Origin: Prochloraceae cyanobacterium
GTDB lineage: Bacteria; Cyanobacteriota; Cyanobacteriia; Cyanobacteriales; JASJDA01
Assembly: GCA_030065265.1 (NCBI GenBank)
Contig: JASJCW010000002.1
Span: forward strand, 1-49,959
Length of the DNA stretch: 49,959 bases
Direction: 5' to 3'
Positions 9,953 through 19,434 of the stretch are shown piece after piece. Every line of letters begins with the position of its first letter. Position 1 is the stretch's first letter. Both the position numbers and the translations under genes were made by a program. Under the pieces are notes generated by a model. The model searched no databases. It was not told where the DNA came from and saw only the letters and a program-made list of their open reading frames with translations.

Positions 9953-10069
9953 TTAAATAATAGCGTGAACGAAATGATTTAAGTGATAAAATAAAGCAAT
10001 TAATACGGGAATTAAAAGTGCCGCAATAGTCCAATTAATTAACTGATAAAAACCATCTATATTTTCCAT
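9953..10069 (-). CDS. Candidate 38-aa single-TM small protein
   Basis: Reverse-strand ORF below track cutoff: MENIDGFYQLINWTIAALLIPVLIALFYHLNHFVHAII*. Confidence 0.45.
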   Translation of the reverse strand: MENIDGFYQLINWTIAALLIPVLIALFYHLNHFVHAII

Positions 10070-10288
10070 TTTAAACACCAAATTAATTTTTGCGCTTAAA
10101 ACTATTATTGTTCGATGCAAAGCTGAAAGACATCGGTTGAATTACTGAAAGTTAAGCTCGGTAAATTTGCCAGATTCCAAGACAATTTTATTTAGCAAAC
10201 TAAGTAAAAACTCCCGAAACAAGAAAATATATTATTTAAACTAATTCAGCTAATAACTTAATTGTATCTATTATTAAAATAATTCGAT

Positions 10289-11914
10289 TCATTGAAAAAA
10301 TCCAGTGCTATTATTTTCTGCAATTTTAATTTGTTGTTCTGCTTCGAGGATTATTTTTTGTGCTTCTTGATTCCAATAGCGAGAATTGCTAATTTGTTTT
10401 ACTTCTTTGGCTAAAGCTTTAGCAACTTTCCATTTTCTGCGATCGATTGCTTTTTTCGCGTTCAGTAACAGGTTTTTAGAGATCTTAATTTCTTGTTTCC
10501 ATTTTTTCATCCTTGCCTGTGCTACTTGTTTGACTGGAGTTGTATTAGGAATTGCTGAAATTATATCTTCGATTTCCTTTAATTGGCCTCTTTCTTCATA
10601 TAAATCAGTAGCTTTTTCTAAAATTTTTTCTGACCATAAATCAATTTTATGTTGCGCCTGATGGTAATAACTATTATTATCTGGAATCTGTCGAGCTATT
10701 TGAACAGCTTCAGAAAAATCGGAATTTTCGGCAGCAACTTCGGCAAGACCCAAACGACAAACAGCAACAAAATCAAGAATTTCCTCTGGGGAAACTCCGG
10801 CTAATTTAGTTTCTTTTGAAGTTGCATCTTCAAGACACAAATCATATTGTTTTGTTTGATATTCTAATTCAATTTTATTGACAATTTTCTTGCTCGGACT
10901 GTAGGAATTGAGGTTTTGCATTAAATAAGTCGAACCAGTTGTTAGCAATCCGAGCAATGCGATTGTACCGATTGATTTGGGTGATTTAAATTTTGAGAAT
11001 AAATTGCGAACTGTAATTGTCGGATTGACAGTAGGAGGAATCTCGGACGAGGGTGTTTGAATCGAGTTATTAGTTATCGGGGTTGCTTGTGAAGCAAGAC
11101 TAGAATCGATCAATTCTATAGCTTTTAAAACGTCTCGAGCTGACTGATAGCGATCTTTGAGGTTGTAGCGAGTCATGTTGGAAATTATTTCCGCTAATTG
11201 AGGACTGACATTAGCGTGATGCTGCCAAAATATTTCGCCATTTTCTTTTTCTTCAAATTTCATGGGATGAATGCCAGTCAAAGCTTGAATCGCAATTATC
11301 CCTAAAGCATAGATATCGCTGCTAAAACGAGGTTTGCCTCTGGCTTGTTCTGTCGGCATGTAGCCTTTAGTGCCGATCGCAACGGTAGAGCTAGCAACTA
11401 CTTGAGTTTGAGCTAAAATGACTTCTTTTACCGAGCCAAAATCTACTAAGACTATTTTGTTATCTTTTCGGGAGCGGATCAGGTTGGCGGGTTTGATGTC
11501 GCGGTGAATCACGCCGCGATCGTGAATGAATTCAAGTATGTCAAGAATTTGTTCGAGCAGTTCGATAACTTTACCTTCGGGCCAGATTCCTCTGGTGTTT
11601 AACTCTTCTAGAAGAGTCTGGCCTTCAATGTATTGTTGTACTAGATAAAATTTATTTTCTTCTTCAAAATAATCTACAAGTTCGGGGATGCGATCGTGGT
11701 TGCCTAGTTTTTTCAGCGTTGCTGCTTCAGTTTCAAATAAACGCGAAGCTACTTCTAGCACCCGTGCCTTAGTTACTGTGGGTTGAAGTTTCTTGACTAC
11801 GCATTTTGGTTTTTCTGGTAACCAAATATCTTCTGCGAGATAGGTTTTGCCGAAGGAACCTCTACCTAAAAGCTTGATTAACTTATATCGCGAATTTAAC
11901 AATCTATTTGACAT
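10289..11914 (-). CDS. Serine/threonine protein kinase with TM segment and C-terminal extracytoplasmic/helical region
   Basis: LLGRGSFGKTYLAED, VIHRDIKPANLI, VLVDFGSVKEV, GTKGYMPTEQARGKPRFSSDIYALGII; TM IGTIALLGLLTTGSTYL. Confidence 0.93.
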   Translation of the reverse strand: MSNRLLNSRYKLIKLLGRGSFGKTYLAEDIWLPEKPKCVVKKLQPTVTKARVLEVASRLFETEAATLKKLGNHDRIPELVDYFEEENKFYLVQQYIEGQTLLEELNTRGIWPEGKVIELLEQILDILEFIHDRGVIHRDIKPANLIRSRKDNKIVLVDFGSVKEVILAQTQVVASSTVAIGTKGYMPTEQARGKPRFSSDIYALGIIAIQALTGIHPMKFEEKENGEIFWQHHANVSPQLAEIISNMTRYNLKDRYQSARDVLKAIELIDSSLASQATPITNNSIQTPSSEIPPTVNPTITVRNLFSKFKSPKSIGTIALLGLLTTGSTYLMQNLNSYSPSKKIVNKIELEYQTKQYDLCLEDATSKETKLAGVSPEEILDFVAVCRLGLAEVAAENSDFSEAVQIARQIPDNNSYYHQAQHKIDLWSEKILEKATDLYEERGQLKEIEDIISAIPNTTPVKQVAQARMKKWKQEIKISKNLLLNAKKAIDRRKWKVAKALAKEVKQISNSRYWNQEAQKIILEAEQQIKIAENNSTGFFQ

Positions 11915-12541
11915 GCTTGATTTTATACTCCACCTTTTTAGATCCCGATCTTGTTTTTTTAAGCTGGAAATTTTGTTACTGAAAGTTAGCTATTGATTTA
12001 TGAAAATTTTTTTACTGTGCAATTACTGTGTAATTATAGGTTCTTCCGACTTTAATTTCAGCGATCTCAAAACAGTTCATACATAGATTTTACCTATAAT
12101 TTACACAAAATTCATATAATTTACGAACAGATTTTTGAGATGTAAAAAATTTTACTTTAATAGGCTGACGCTGCTTGAAAAAACTCTAAGGGTTATTACT
12201 GATATGCATTCTTGCAATTTGTTATCTGTCCGCCAAGAGCGAATTATTATTTTAAGCTGCTACTTTTTTATTTTTAAGATCGATAATTTAATTGAATATT
12301 TCAACTAAAATATAGTTACAAAAGTAGCTAATTTTTTCCGAGCAATAATATTACTTTGATTTTGAAAAATTATGATGACGAGTAATATCGAAGCGAGCGC
12401 AAAGAGTGAAACTAATTAATTTGAGTTATTTTTGTAATGAAAGTTAATAAAAATGAGATTATTTTCTTAATCGCTAAAATAAAGTTAGATAGATAACTTA
12501 ATTTGCTCGATAATTTAGCAGAGCAAAAGCGAGGTGAGCCA

Positions 12542-12901
12542 ATGAAACTAAAAATTATTCTTTTGGCTACTCTTATCGGTTTATTTACTGCAGTTCCAGT
12601 TGCAGCTCAAAGCTTTAGGTTCAGAGCAGAGCCAGATTCTGGTAGTGTAGAATTCGGAATAAACCTCGATCGTCGAGATTATTACAGATATCGTCGCTCT
12701 CACTGGAGATACCCCTACAGGAGATACTATAACAGGAGACACTATAACCGCAGGAGATTGAACAGAGTTTACTACAATCGCCGATATCGAAGAAACTACG
12801 TCATTTACTACAATCCGCGAACTGGTAGATATCGTCGAGTGTACTATCGGAATTATCATCCCGCTCCGAGATACTATCGGTACTACAATTTCTACCGTTA
12901 G
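12542..12901 (+). CDS. Secreted Tyr/Arg-rich low-complexity protein
   Basis: Signal peptide MKLKIILLATLIGLFTAVPVAAQ then Tyr/Arg/Asn-rich repeats (YRRYYNRRHYNRRRLNRVYYNRRYRRNY). Start chosen at the ATG at 12542. Confidence 0.7.
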   Translation: MKLKIILLATLIGLFTAVPVAAQSFRFRAEPDSGSVEFGINLDRRDYYRYRRSHWRYPYRRYYNRRHYNRRRLNRVYYNRRYRRNYVIYYNPRTGRYRRVYYRNYHPAPRYYRYYNFYR

Positions 12902-13120
12902 TTAATAGATTTAGTTTTGTCCAGTTATGAAGTTTTCAGATTTATAATTGGATTTTTTTAATCGATCGAAGGTATAAAAATTTAATTGGTAAATTCTTTA
13001 AAGATGTTTAATTTATTAATAAAATCTAATTACAGTCAGTGCTAAGATTGAACCGCAAAGATGATTAATTCAAAGGTCTTTACCTAAGTTTAATTTCCTC
13101 TTGAGTAGCAGATAAGCAAA

Positions 13121-13717
13121 ATGAAAAACTTTCAAAATTGGCCCGCTTGGATACCTAATCCCAATGCATTAATGAGTACCTTGTTGTTAATATTAATGAT
13201 TGAAGGATTGAAACTCTTTTTAACTTATATTTTTCCCTTAGACGGTTTATTAATTGTTTTACCGCCAAAATTGAAAACAATTTTGTATCTTGGAACTATA
13301 TTATCGCCAATAGTAGTTATTGCTGCCGTTCACCATTGGTTGCATCTTATTTTAGACCGTTTCTTTCCCGACATGGTTACTCCAGAAATGGGAAAAACCC
13401 AGGGCATAATTCCGGGTTTAATCAGTTGGTGGGAAGGTTTATATGGTTGGTTGGCAATCTATTTATCGGGCTTTATTATCGTATTGGTAAATATCATTTT
13501 AAACCCACTTGCTTATCATGCAGAATATTTTTTAATGTCCGATTTATTAAACTGGTGGAATATAATTATTGGCTGGTTTACTCTCCCTAATTTAGTTCGT
13601 GTAGTAACGATCGCTTATCTTTATCAGTTTGATAGCGTATATAAAAATCATTTAATGTCTCTGGCTAAAGCTGCGATCGAAACTAAAGCAAGCGAAAGCG
13701 ATCTCGATCGAGAATAA
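13121..13717 (+). CDS. Conserved-looking multi-pass membrane protein
   Basis: 198-aa ORF with several hydrophobic spans; HIP1/GATC codon context; co-directional with the following dynamin-like gene. Confidence 0.75.
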   Translation: MKNFQNWPAWIPNPNALMSTLLLILMIEGLKLFLTYIFPLDGLLIVLPPKLKTILYLGTILSPIVVIAAVHHWLHLILDRFFPDMVTPEMGKTQGIIPGLISWWEGLYGWLAIYLSGFIIVLVNIILNPLAYHAEYFLMSDLLNWWNIIIGWFTLPNLVRVVTIAYLYQFDSVYKNHLMSLAKAAIETKASESDLDRE

Positions 13718-13820
13718 AATACTTTAGACTAACAAATACCCAATATTCGCTGTAATTAGCAGTTGGGTATGCCATTTTATTAATAAAATTACAATAGCTA
13801 TCGATCGCTTAAATAAAATC

Positions 13821-15503
13821 ATGGAAGAGCAAGAAATATATCAGAATATAATTTCTAATTTGAGATCCATTGTAGGTATATTAGATTTAGAATCTGATTC
13901 TCAATTAAAAAAAGATCTTATTTCTATTTGCGATTATTTTGAAAATTCAACTTATCGAATTGCTGTATTCGGCCCTTTCAATCACGGTAAATCAACTTTA
14001 TTAAATGCTTTATTAGGTAAAAAAACCCTACCGATCGATCTTATTCCTACCACTGGAGCAGCGATTTACGTTCGCTACGGCAAAAATTTACAAACTAAAA
14101 TAAGCTTCAAAGATGGCACAGAAATAAAAGAAGATGGGACTAAAATTTTAAAAAATTACGCTATTTTAGACGAACAAAGCCGAATGAGAGACGACGTATC
14201 TTCGGTGGAGGTTTATTGTTGCCATCCTTTCTTAGAAAATGGCGTTGAATTTATCGATTTACCCGGTACTAACGATCGAGAAGATCGGGATAATTTAGTC
14301 AAAGATAAATTATTAACAGCCGATTTAATCGTACAAGTTTTAGACGCGCGTAAATTAATGACTTTAGGAGAGCGAGAACAACTAACAAATTGGTTGCTAG
14401 ATCGGGGAATTAGAACCGTAGTTTTTGTAGTTAATTTTATTAATTTATTAGAAGCAGAAGACCAAAAAGAAGTTTATCATCGCCTTAGATTTATTGCCGA
14501 AAGTTTTCGCGCCGAATTACCTAGTGGAATCAGTAATTTATATCGAGTTGATGCTTTACCGGCACTGCGATCGCGGTTAAAAGGAGATTCGACAGCCGCA
14601 CAAACAACAGGTTTAGTAACTTTTGAATCTGCATTGCAAAATATTGTTACAGCCCACAAAGAAAATTTCAAGATTAGGTTTTCTCGCGTTGAAAAGCTCT
14701 TAGATCGGGTTAAAAATATTGCCGCTTTAGAAGGAGAAAAAATAATCGTCCAACTGCAACAAGAAACAGCAAAAGAAAAACAAAAAAATGAAATCAAAAA
14801 AAAGGCAGAACAATTAATTAAACAAGGATTGGAACAAAGCATTTCTCAATTTAAAAATTGGTATTACTTTCCCAATCTTTTAGAGCGATATCGAATAGAC
14901 GTAGTCAAAGCATTGCAAGAAGATACGTTTGAGTTTTGGCAACTAGAAACTATACAATCCCAAATCGATTTATATCAACAAGAAATTAATCAATGGGTCA
15001 ATAAAGGTTGTGAATTTTTTGAAAACCCCCATCCAGGTAAACTACTAATTAAACTGCCCGAGTCGCCTTCGGTATATTTTCCTGAAGAAGATTTAAGTAA
15101 TAATAACGATAAGTTTGGAGATGAAGATATTGCATCAGTTGCAATTCCAGCAGGGTTGGGTTTTGTTTTAGGGGGGCCGATGGGTGCTGCTGTTTTAGGA
15201 GGTGCGAGCTATCTTTTCAATAAAACAATCAATCAGAATGAAGAAACCCCAATTCCAACAACTTCTGATTCTTTCGATCGCGCTTACGATCGCGCTGCAA
15301 GAGTCTATTTAGCGGCGGTTTCTCAAGTAATTTCTGAGACTTTCGATCCGTATCACAAAAAAATACTGACTGCAGTAACAGCTAACGTATCGAAATCAGT
15401 AGTACAACAGAGTCAAGATTATTATAAACTTCATTTATTAGAAAATTTAATGAATAATTTAAATGAAAATATCAAATTGTTAGTTGCAAAAAATAAAAAT
15501 TAA
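13821..15503 (+). CDS. Dynamin-like GTPase family protein
   Basis: P-loop FGPFNHGKSTLLNALLGKKTLPIDLIPTTGAAIYVRYG, G3 FIDLPGTND; hydrophobic Gly-rich segment IPAGLGFVLGGPMGAAVLGGASYLF. Confidence 0.9.
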   Translation: MEEQEIYQNIISNLRSIVGILDLESDSQLKKDLISICDYFENSTYRIAVFGPFNHGKSTLLNALLGKKTLPIDLIPTTGAAIYVRYGKNLQTKISFKDGTEIKEDGTKILKNYAILDEQSRMRDDVSSVEVYCCHPFLENGVEFIDLPGTNDREDRDNLVKDKLLTADLIVQVLDARKLMTLGEREQLTNWLLDRGIRTVVFVVNFINLLEAEDQKEVYHRLRFIAESFRAELPSGISNLYRVDALPALRSRLKGDSTAAQTTGLVTFESALQNIVTAHKENFKIRFSRVEKLLDRVKNIAALEGEKIIVQLQQETAKEKQKNEIKKKAEQLIKQGLEQSISQFKNWYYFPNLLERYRIDVVKALQEDTFEFWQLETIQSQIDLYQQEINQWVNKGCEFFENPHPGKLLIKLPESPSVYFPEEDLSNNNDKFGDEDIASVAIPAGLGFVLGGPMGAAVLGGASYLFNKTINQNEETPIPTTSDSFDRAYDRAARVYLAAVSQVISETFDPYHKKILTAVTANVSKSVVQQSQDYYKLHLLENLMNNLNENIKLLVAKNKN

Positions 15504-15812
15504 ACTAATTTATTGAGTTATAACAATAAAAAATCTCAAAAAAGCAATTTTTTATTTTCTTAAGGTAAAAAGTTATTCACTACACTAATTATTTAGCCCC
15601 AATTGTTTTAAAAATAATTAGAGCATCCAATATTAAAACGGAAGCATCAATTGGAAGTATTGCCTAAGAGGTATTTTTCAAGACATAATTTGCAAAGACT
15701 CGAACTTTTGAAGGATTCAATCGTAAAAAAATACGTTTAATATTTGGTATCAGCTAACCCAAGACCTAACTTTAAAATAGTATTGGGTTTCAAAAAAAAT
15801 CTCATCTAGGTT

Positions 15813-16022
15813 ATGAATTTTATGTACAGGTTAATTGCTAGGATTTTGCACCCATATAACCGTCCAGCATTGGCAGGAAATATAACACTTTTACTGCTTG
15901 CTTTCCTCTACTTGTCTTTATCAATAATTACCGCCCCATCAGGGCAAATAGAATCAAAAGACACCTACAACAATTCACTAAAACAAGTAGTGAGGACTAC
16001 TTTTAGCAGTCCAAATCAGTAA
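15813..16022 (+). CDS. Small hypothetical membrane protein
   Basis: 69-aa ORF with one hydrophobic span (AGNITLLLLAFLYLSLSIITA). Confidence 0.4.
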   Translation: MNFMYRLIARILHPYNRPALAGNITLLLLAFLYLSLSIITAPSGQIESKDTYNNSLKQVVRTTFSSPNQ

Positions 16023-16064
16023 GGTCTTGCATTTCAAAACAAACAATAAATACTTGCTTCAATT

Positions 16065-18032
16065 CTATAATATGTAAGTGTAACTGCTTAAACTGCGATC
16101 GTAGTTTTGTAGTAGAAGCTGTGATTCTTCAAGAGTAATTTGCTTTTCCCGTAAAGCTCGTTCGGTAAGACAGCGAACAATTTCAACTAAATCTTTAGCA
16201 TCATATTGAACTCTACTTAAAACTTCTTTGATAGTATCTCCTTGAAGTAGGTATTCAATTTCATAACCTTTGGGAGTCATTTTAACGTGAACTACATTGG
16301 TATTTCCAAAAAGATTGTGTAAATTGCCCATAATTTCTTGATAAGCTCCGACTAAAAACATCCCTAAATAGTAGGGTTGTTGAGTAGGGTTTGCACGGTG
16401 CAACTCTAAAACAGATTTAGTACCGCGAAGATCGATAAATCGATCTATTTTGCCATCGCTATCGCAAGTAAGATCGGCTAAAATTCCTTTTTTATCTGGT
16501 TGACTGTTGAGACGGTGGATCGGCACGATCGGAAACATCTGATCGATCGCCCAAGCATCGGGGGCAGATTTAAAGACAGAAAAATTGACATAATAAATAG
16601 ATGCCATGATTTGCTCTAAATCTTTGAGATCGTCCGGTAAATAATCGCGAGATTGCTCCGCAAGTGGCGAGCCAATTAAATCGGTAATTTTGCTGCAAAT
16701 TGCCCAATACAATTGTTCGGCTCTAGCTAGTTCGGTCAAATTAAGATAGCCAAAACTGAATAGACTTATCGCTTCTTCTTTAAATTGAATCGCATCGTGA
16801 TAAGATTCTTGGCAGTTATCTGCTTCGAGGGCGCGATAAGTTTCCCAGAGATTGCGAATTATTAAATGTTCTTTAGCTTCGATCGGTTCGGGAGGAAGGC
16901 GAGGAACATCGTCCGTGCTGAGAACGTCAAAAATTAAGACGGATTGATGAGCGGCGATCGCCCGGCCACTTTCGCTAATTAAAACGGGCGCAGCCACTTC
17001 TTTCTCTTCGCAAGCTTCTTTGACCTCAGCTACAATATCATTAGCATAATTTTGCATGTTGTAGTTTTTTGAGGCTGCAAGATCGGTTTTAGAACCGTTG
17101 TAATCTACGGCTAAACCTCCACCCACGTCTAAGTATTTCATTTTTGCACCAGACTTAGCCAATTGCACGTAGATTTGACTGGCTTCGCGGATAGCATCTT
17201 TAATCGTGCTAATTGAAGATATTTGCGATCCGAGATGGAAATGCAGTAATTGCAAGCAATTTAACATTCCTGCAGTTTCTAAAGTCCGAACTGCAGTTAA
17301 AATTTGCGGAATAGTTAAACCAAATTTAGCCCGATCGCCCGTAGAATTCCCCCAACGACCAGATCCTTTCGTGCTTAATTTTGCCCTTAAGCCTAATTTT
17401 GGGTCGATTCCCAGCTTAGCACTCACGTCAATGATTAAGTTTAACTCTTCAAGTTGTTCGACAACCACGATCGGATCGTGTCCCAACCTAGTTGCTAGAA
17501 GAGCTGTTTCAATGTATTCTCTGTCTTTATGACCGTTGCAAATTAATAAACTTTGGGACTTTGGTTCTAAACTAGCTAAAGCGATCGCCAATTCTGGTTT
17601 AGATCCGGCTTCGAGGCCGAATTTATAAGACTTGCCGAATTTTACGATACTCTCTACTAAATGCTTGTGTTGGTTGCATTTAATCGGGAATACCCCTTGA
17701 TAAGTGCCAGGATAATTGTATCTAGCGATCGCTTTATTCATGCAACCGTGCAAGCGATCGATCCTGTCTGCTAAGATATCTGGAAATCTGATCAGTACCG
17801 GTAAAGCAATATTTCTTTTTTTTAAACTGACGATTAATTCGTATAAATCTAAAGAGCCGCCCCGATCTCCAGAAGGTGTTACCGTAATATTGCCTGCAGC
17901 GTTAATTGAAAAATAAGGCTCTCCCCAACCAGCAATATGATACAATCTTTCGCTATCTTCGATCGTCCAAGCAGCAGATCGATTTTGAGTTTCTCTTTGA
18001 TTGTTTAATTTTGCTTTAGTTTCAACTTCCAT
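16065..18032 (-). CDS. speA: Biosynthetic arginine decarboxylase
   Basis: 655 aa; PLP-type motifs YQGVFPIKCNQHKHLVESIVKFG, LEAGSKPEL, LHFHLGSQ, YLDVGGGLAVDYNGSKTD, SESGRAIAAHQSVL. Confidence 0.96.
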   Translation of the reverse strand: MEVETKAKLNNQRETQNRSAAWTIEDSERLYHIAGWGEPYFSINAAGNITVTPSGDRGGSLDLYELIVSLKKRNIALPVLIRFPDILADRIDRLHGCMNKAIARYNYPGTYQGVFPIKCNQHKHLVESIVKFGKSYKFGLEAGSKPELAIALASLEPKSQSLLICNGHKDREYIETALLATRLGHDPIVVVEQLEELNLIIDVSAKLGIDPKLGLRAKLSTKGSGRWGNSTGDRAKFGLTIPQILTAVRTLETAGMLNCLQLLHFHLGSQISSISTIKDAIREASQIYVQLAKSGAKMKYLDVGGGLAVDYNGSKTDLAASKNYNMQNYANDIVAEVKEACEEKEVAAPVLISESGRAIAAHQSVLIFDVLSTDDVPRLPPEPIEAKEHLIIRNLWETYRALEADNCQESYHDAIQFKEEAISLFSFGYLNLTELARAEQLYWAICSKITDLIGSPLAEQSRDYLPDDLKDLEQIMASIYYVNFSVFKSAPDAWAIDQMFPIVPIHRLNSQPDKKGILADLTCDSDGKIDRFIDLRGTKSVLELHRANPTQQPYYLGMFLVGAYQEIMGNLHNLFGNTNVVHVKMTPKGYEIEYLLQGDTIKEVLSRVQYDAKDLVEIVRCLTERALREKQITLEESQLLLQNYDRSLSSYTYIL

Positions 18033-18184
18033 TGCGGCTGGTTAAATATTCCTTAAAATTTTAATACAACTTCGTTGCTCTGTCATCATTGTGGTATCAT
18101 TTCGATCGATCTGATTTGAATTTTAGCACCAAGCATTTCGCCCCCAGTCATTAACTTAATTTGAAAACAATTCCTGAGATTATT

Positions 18185-18715
18185 ATGAAAATTTTAGACG
18201 ATCGAGGACGTTTATTTAGCAAAGTTAGTATCCTGGATTTAGGTGCTGGTTTGGTAATTTTACTAGTAATAATTGGAATATTTTTCTATCCTGGAAGTTC
18301 GGGAAGTATTGCAAAAATCAATGCTCAAACCAAACAAATAGAAGTAGATATATTAGTGAGAGGATTGGGTTTAAGCCAACCAGAATCCTTTGAACAACAC
18401 TTCTCAAAAAATACTCAAGCAAATATAATAGTTCGCAATCAACCAGCAGGTGGAGTATCGGTATCTGCAGCTAAAATACTACCAAGAACCGTTAGCGTAC
18501 CTCAACCCGACGGATCGGTCAAAGCTCTACCAGATCCCAGGCCTGAAGTTCATCTAATCAAAGATGCGATCGTTACGGTTAAAGGTGACGGACAAATTAC
18601 TGCTGACGGTGCAGTTTTAGGAAGTCAAAAGATTAAAATCGGCAGTCAAATTGAAGTAGATAGTTTAGACTATCATTTTCGCGGTAACGTAATGGGAGTT
18701 CGTAAAGAAGAATAA
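18185..18715 (+). CDS. DUF4330-type membrane-anchored protein
   Basis: MKILDDRGRLFSKVSILDLGAGLVILLVIIGIFFYPGSSGS...; typical cyanobacterial DUF4330 layout. Confidence 0.75.
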   Translation: MKILDDRGRLFSKVSILDLGAGLVILLVIIGIFFYPGSSGSIAKINAQTKQIEVDILVRGLGLSQPESFEQHFSKNTQANIIVRNQPAGGVSVSAAKILPRTVSVPQPDGSVKALPDPRPEVHLIKDAIVTVKGDGQITADGAVLGSQKIKIGSQIEVDSLDYHFRGNVMGVRKEE

Positions 18716-18717
18716 AT

Positions 18718-19188
18718 TCACGGTTTCCACTCTAAGGTGCATCGATTGCCATTCTGTTGCACGATCGCCGCACCCAAACGATGGTAAAATTGCAAAGCGC
18801 GAACGTTGCGATCGTCAGCGTGCCAACCCAAGTGAGTACAATTATTATCCTTAGCAACACCAGCCAAATAATTCATTAAAGCCGTTCCTGCTCCTTGATT
18901 TCTCATTGCTCCCTCGACATAGAGATCGTCGAGCCAAATGCTCGGTTGTCCTGCAAATGATGAGTAGCGAAACCCGTACAATGCAAATCCGACTACTTCG
19001 CGTTCTAAATTCTCGGCAAACAGCACGTAAGAGAAAGGAAATGCTTCAAACAGAGTTTTGGATATTTTTGCCTCATTAGTTTGTAGAGTACCAGAAAATG
19101 CCCCCAGGCTGCGATCGAACTCTGCTTTTTTTTGGATGAATGAGAAAATTAGGGGCACATCATTTGAAGTAGCAATTCTAACTTTCAT
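18718..19188 (-). CDS. GNAT-family N-acetyltransferase
   Basis: MKVRIATSNDVPLIFSFIQKKAEFD...WLDDLYVEGAMRNQGAGTALMNYLAGVAKDNNCTHLGWHADDRNVRALQFYHRLGA. Confidence 0.93.
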   Translation of the reverse strand: MKVRIATSNDVPLIFSFIQKKAEFDRSLGAFSGTLQTNEAKISKTLFEAFPFSYVLFAENLEREVVGFALYGFRYSSFAGQPSIWLDDLYVEGAMRNQGAGTALMNYLAGVAKDNNCTHLGWHADDRNVRALQFYHRLGAAIVQQNGNRCTLEWKP

Positions 19189-19434
19189 TGCTGCTGTGAC
19201 AATTGAGAACAACTTGTATATTAGTTTACCAGTTTACTGCAATGTTGAATGCTTGAACTAAAGAGTATTTCGAGCGGATCGGGCGATCTTTGTCGACAAT
19301 TTTTCAGCTTTTAAGTCCCGAATTTTCCTAAGCACGAACCTTGTGGATAGATCGTCCTCTCGATTAAGATACACTACCCTAGTGGGGATACTGATGGATA
19401 ATGAATCGAATTAAATCGGAACAAAAGAAATACT

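Noticed and set aside
12581-12859. 92-aa antisense ORF, Val/Ile/Ser-rich
   Set aside because: It is the complement of the Tyr/Arg repeat region; composition follows from the repeats, and the sense ORF has a signal peptide.
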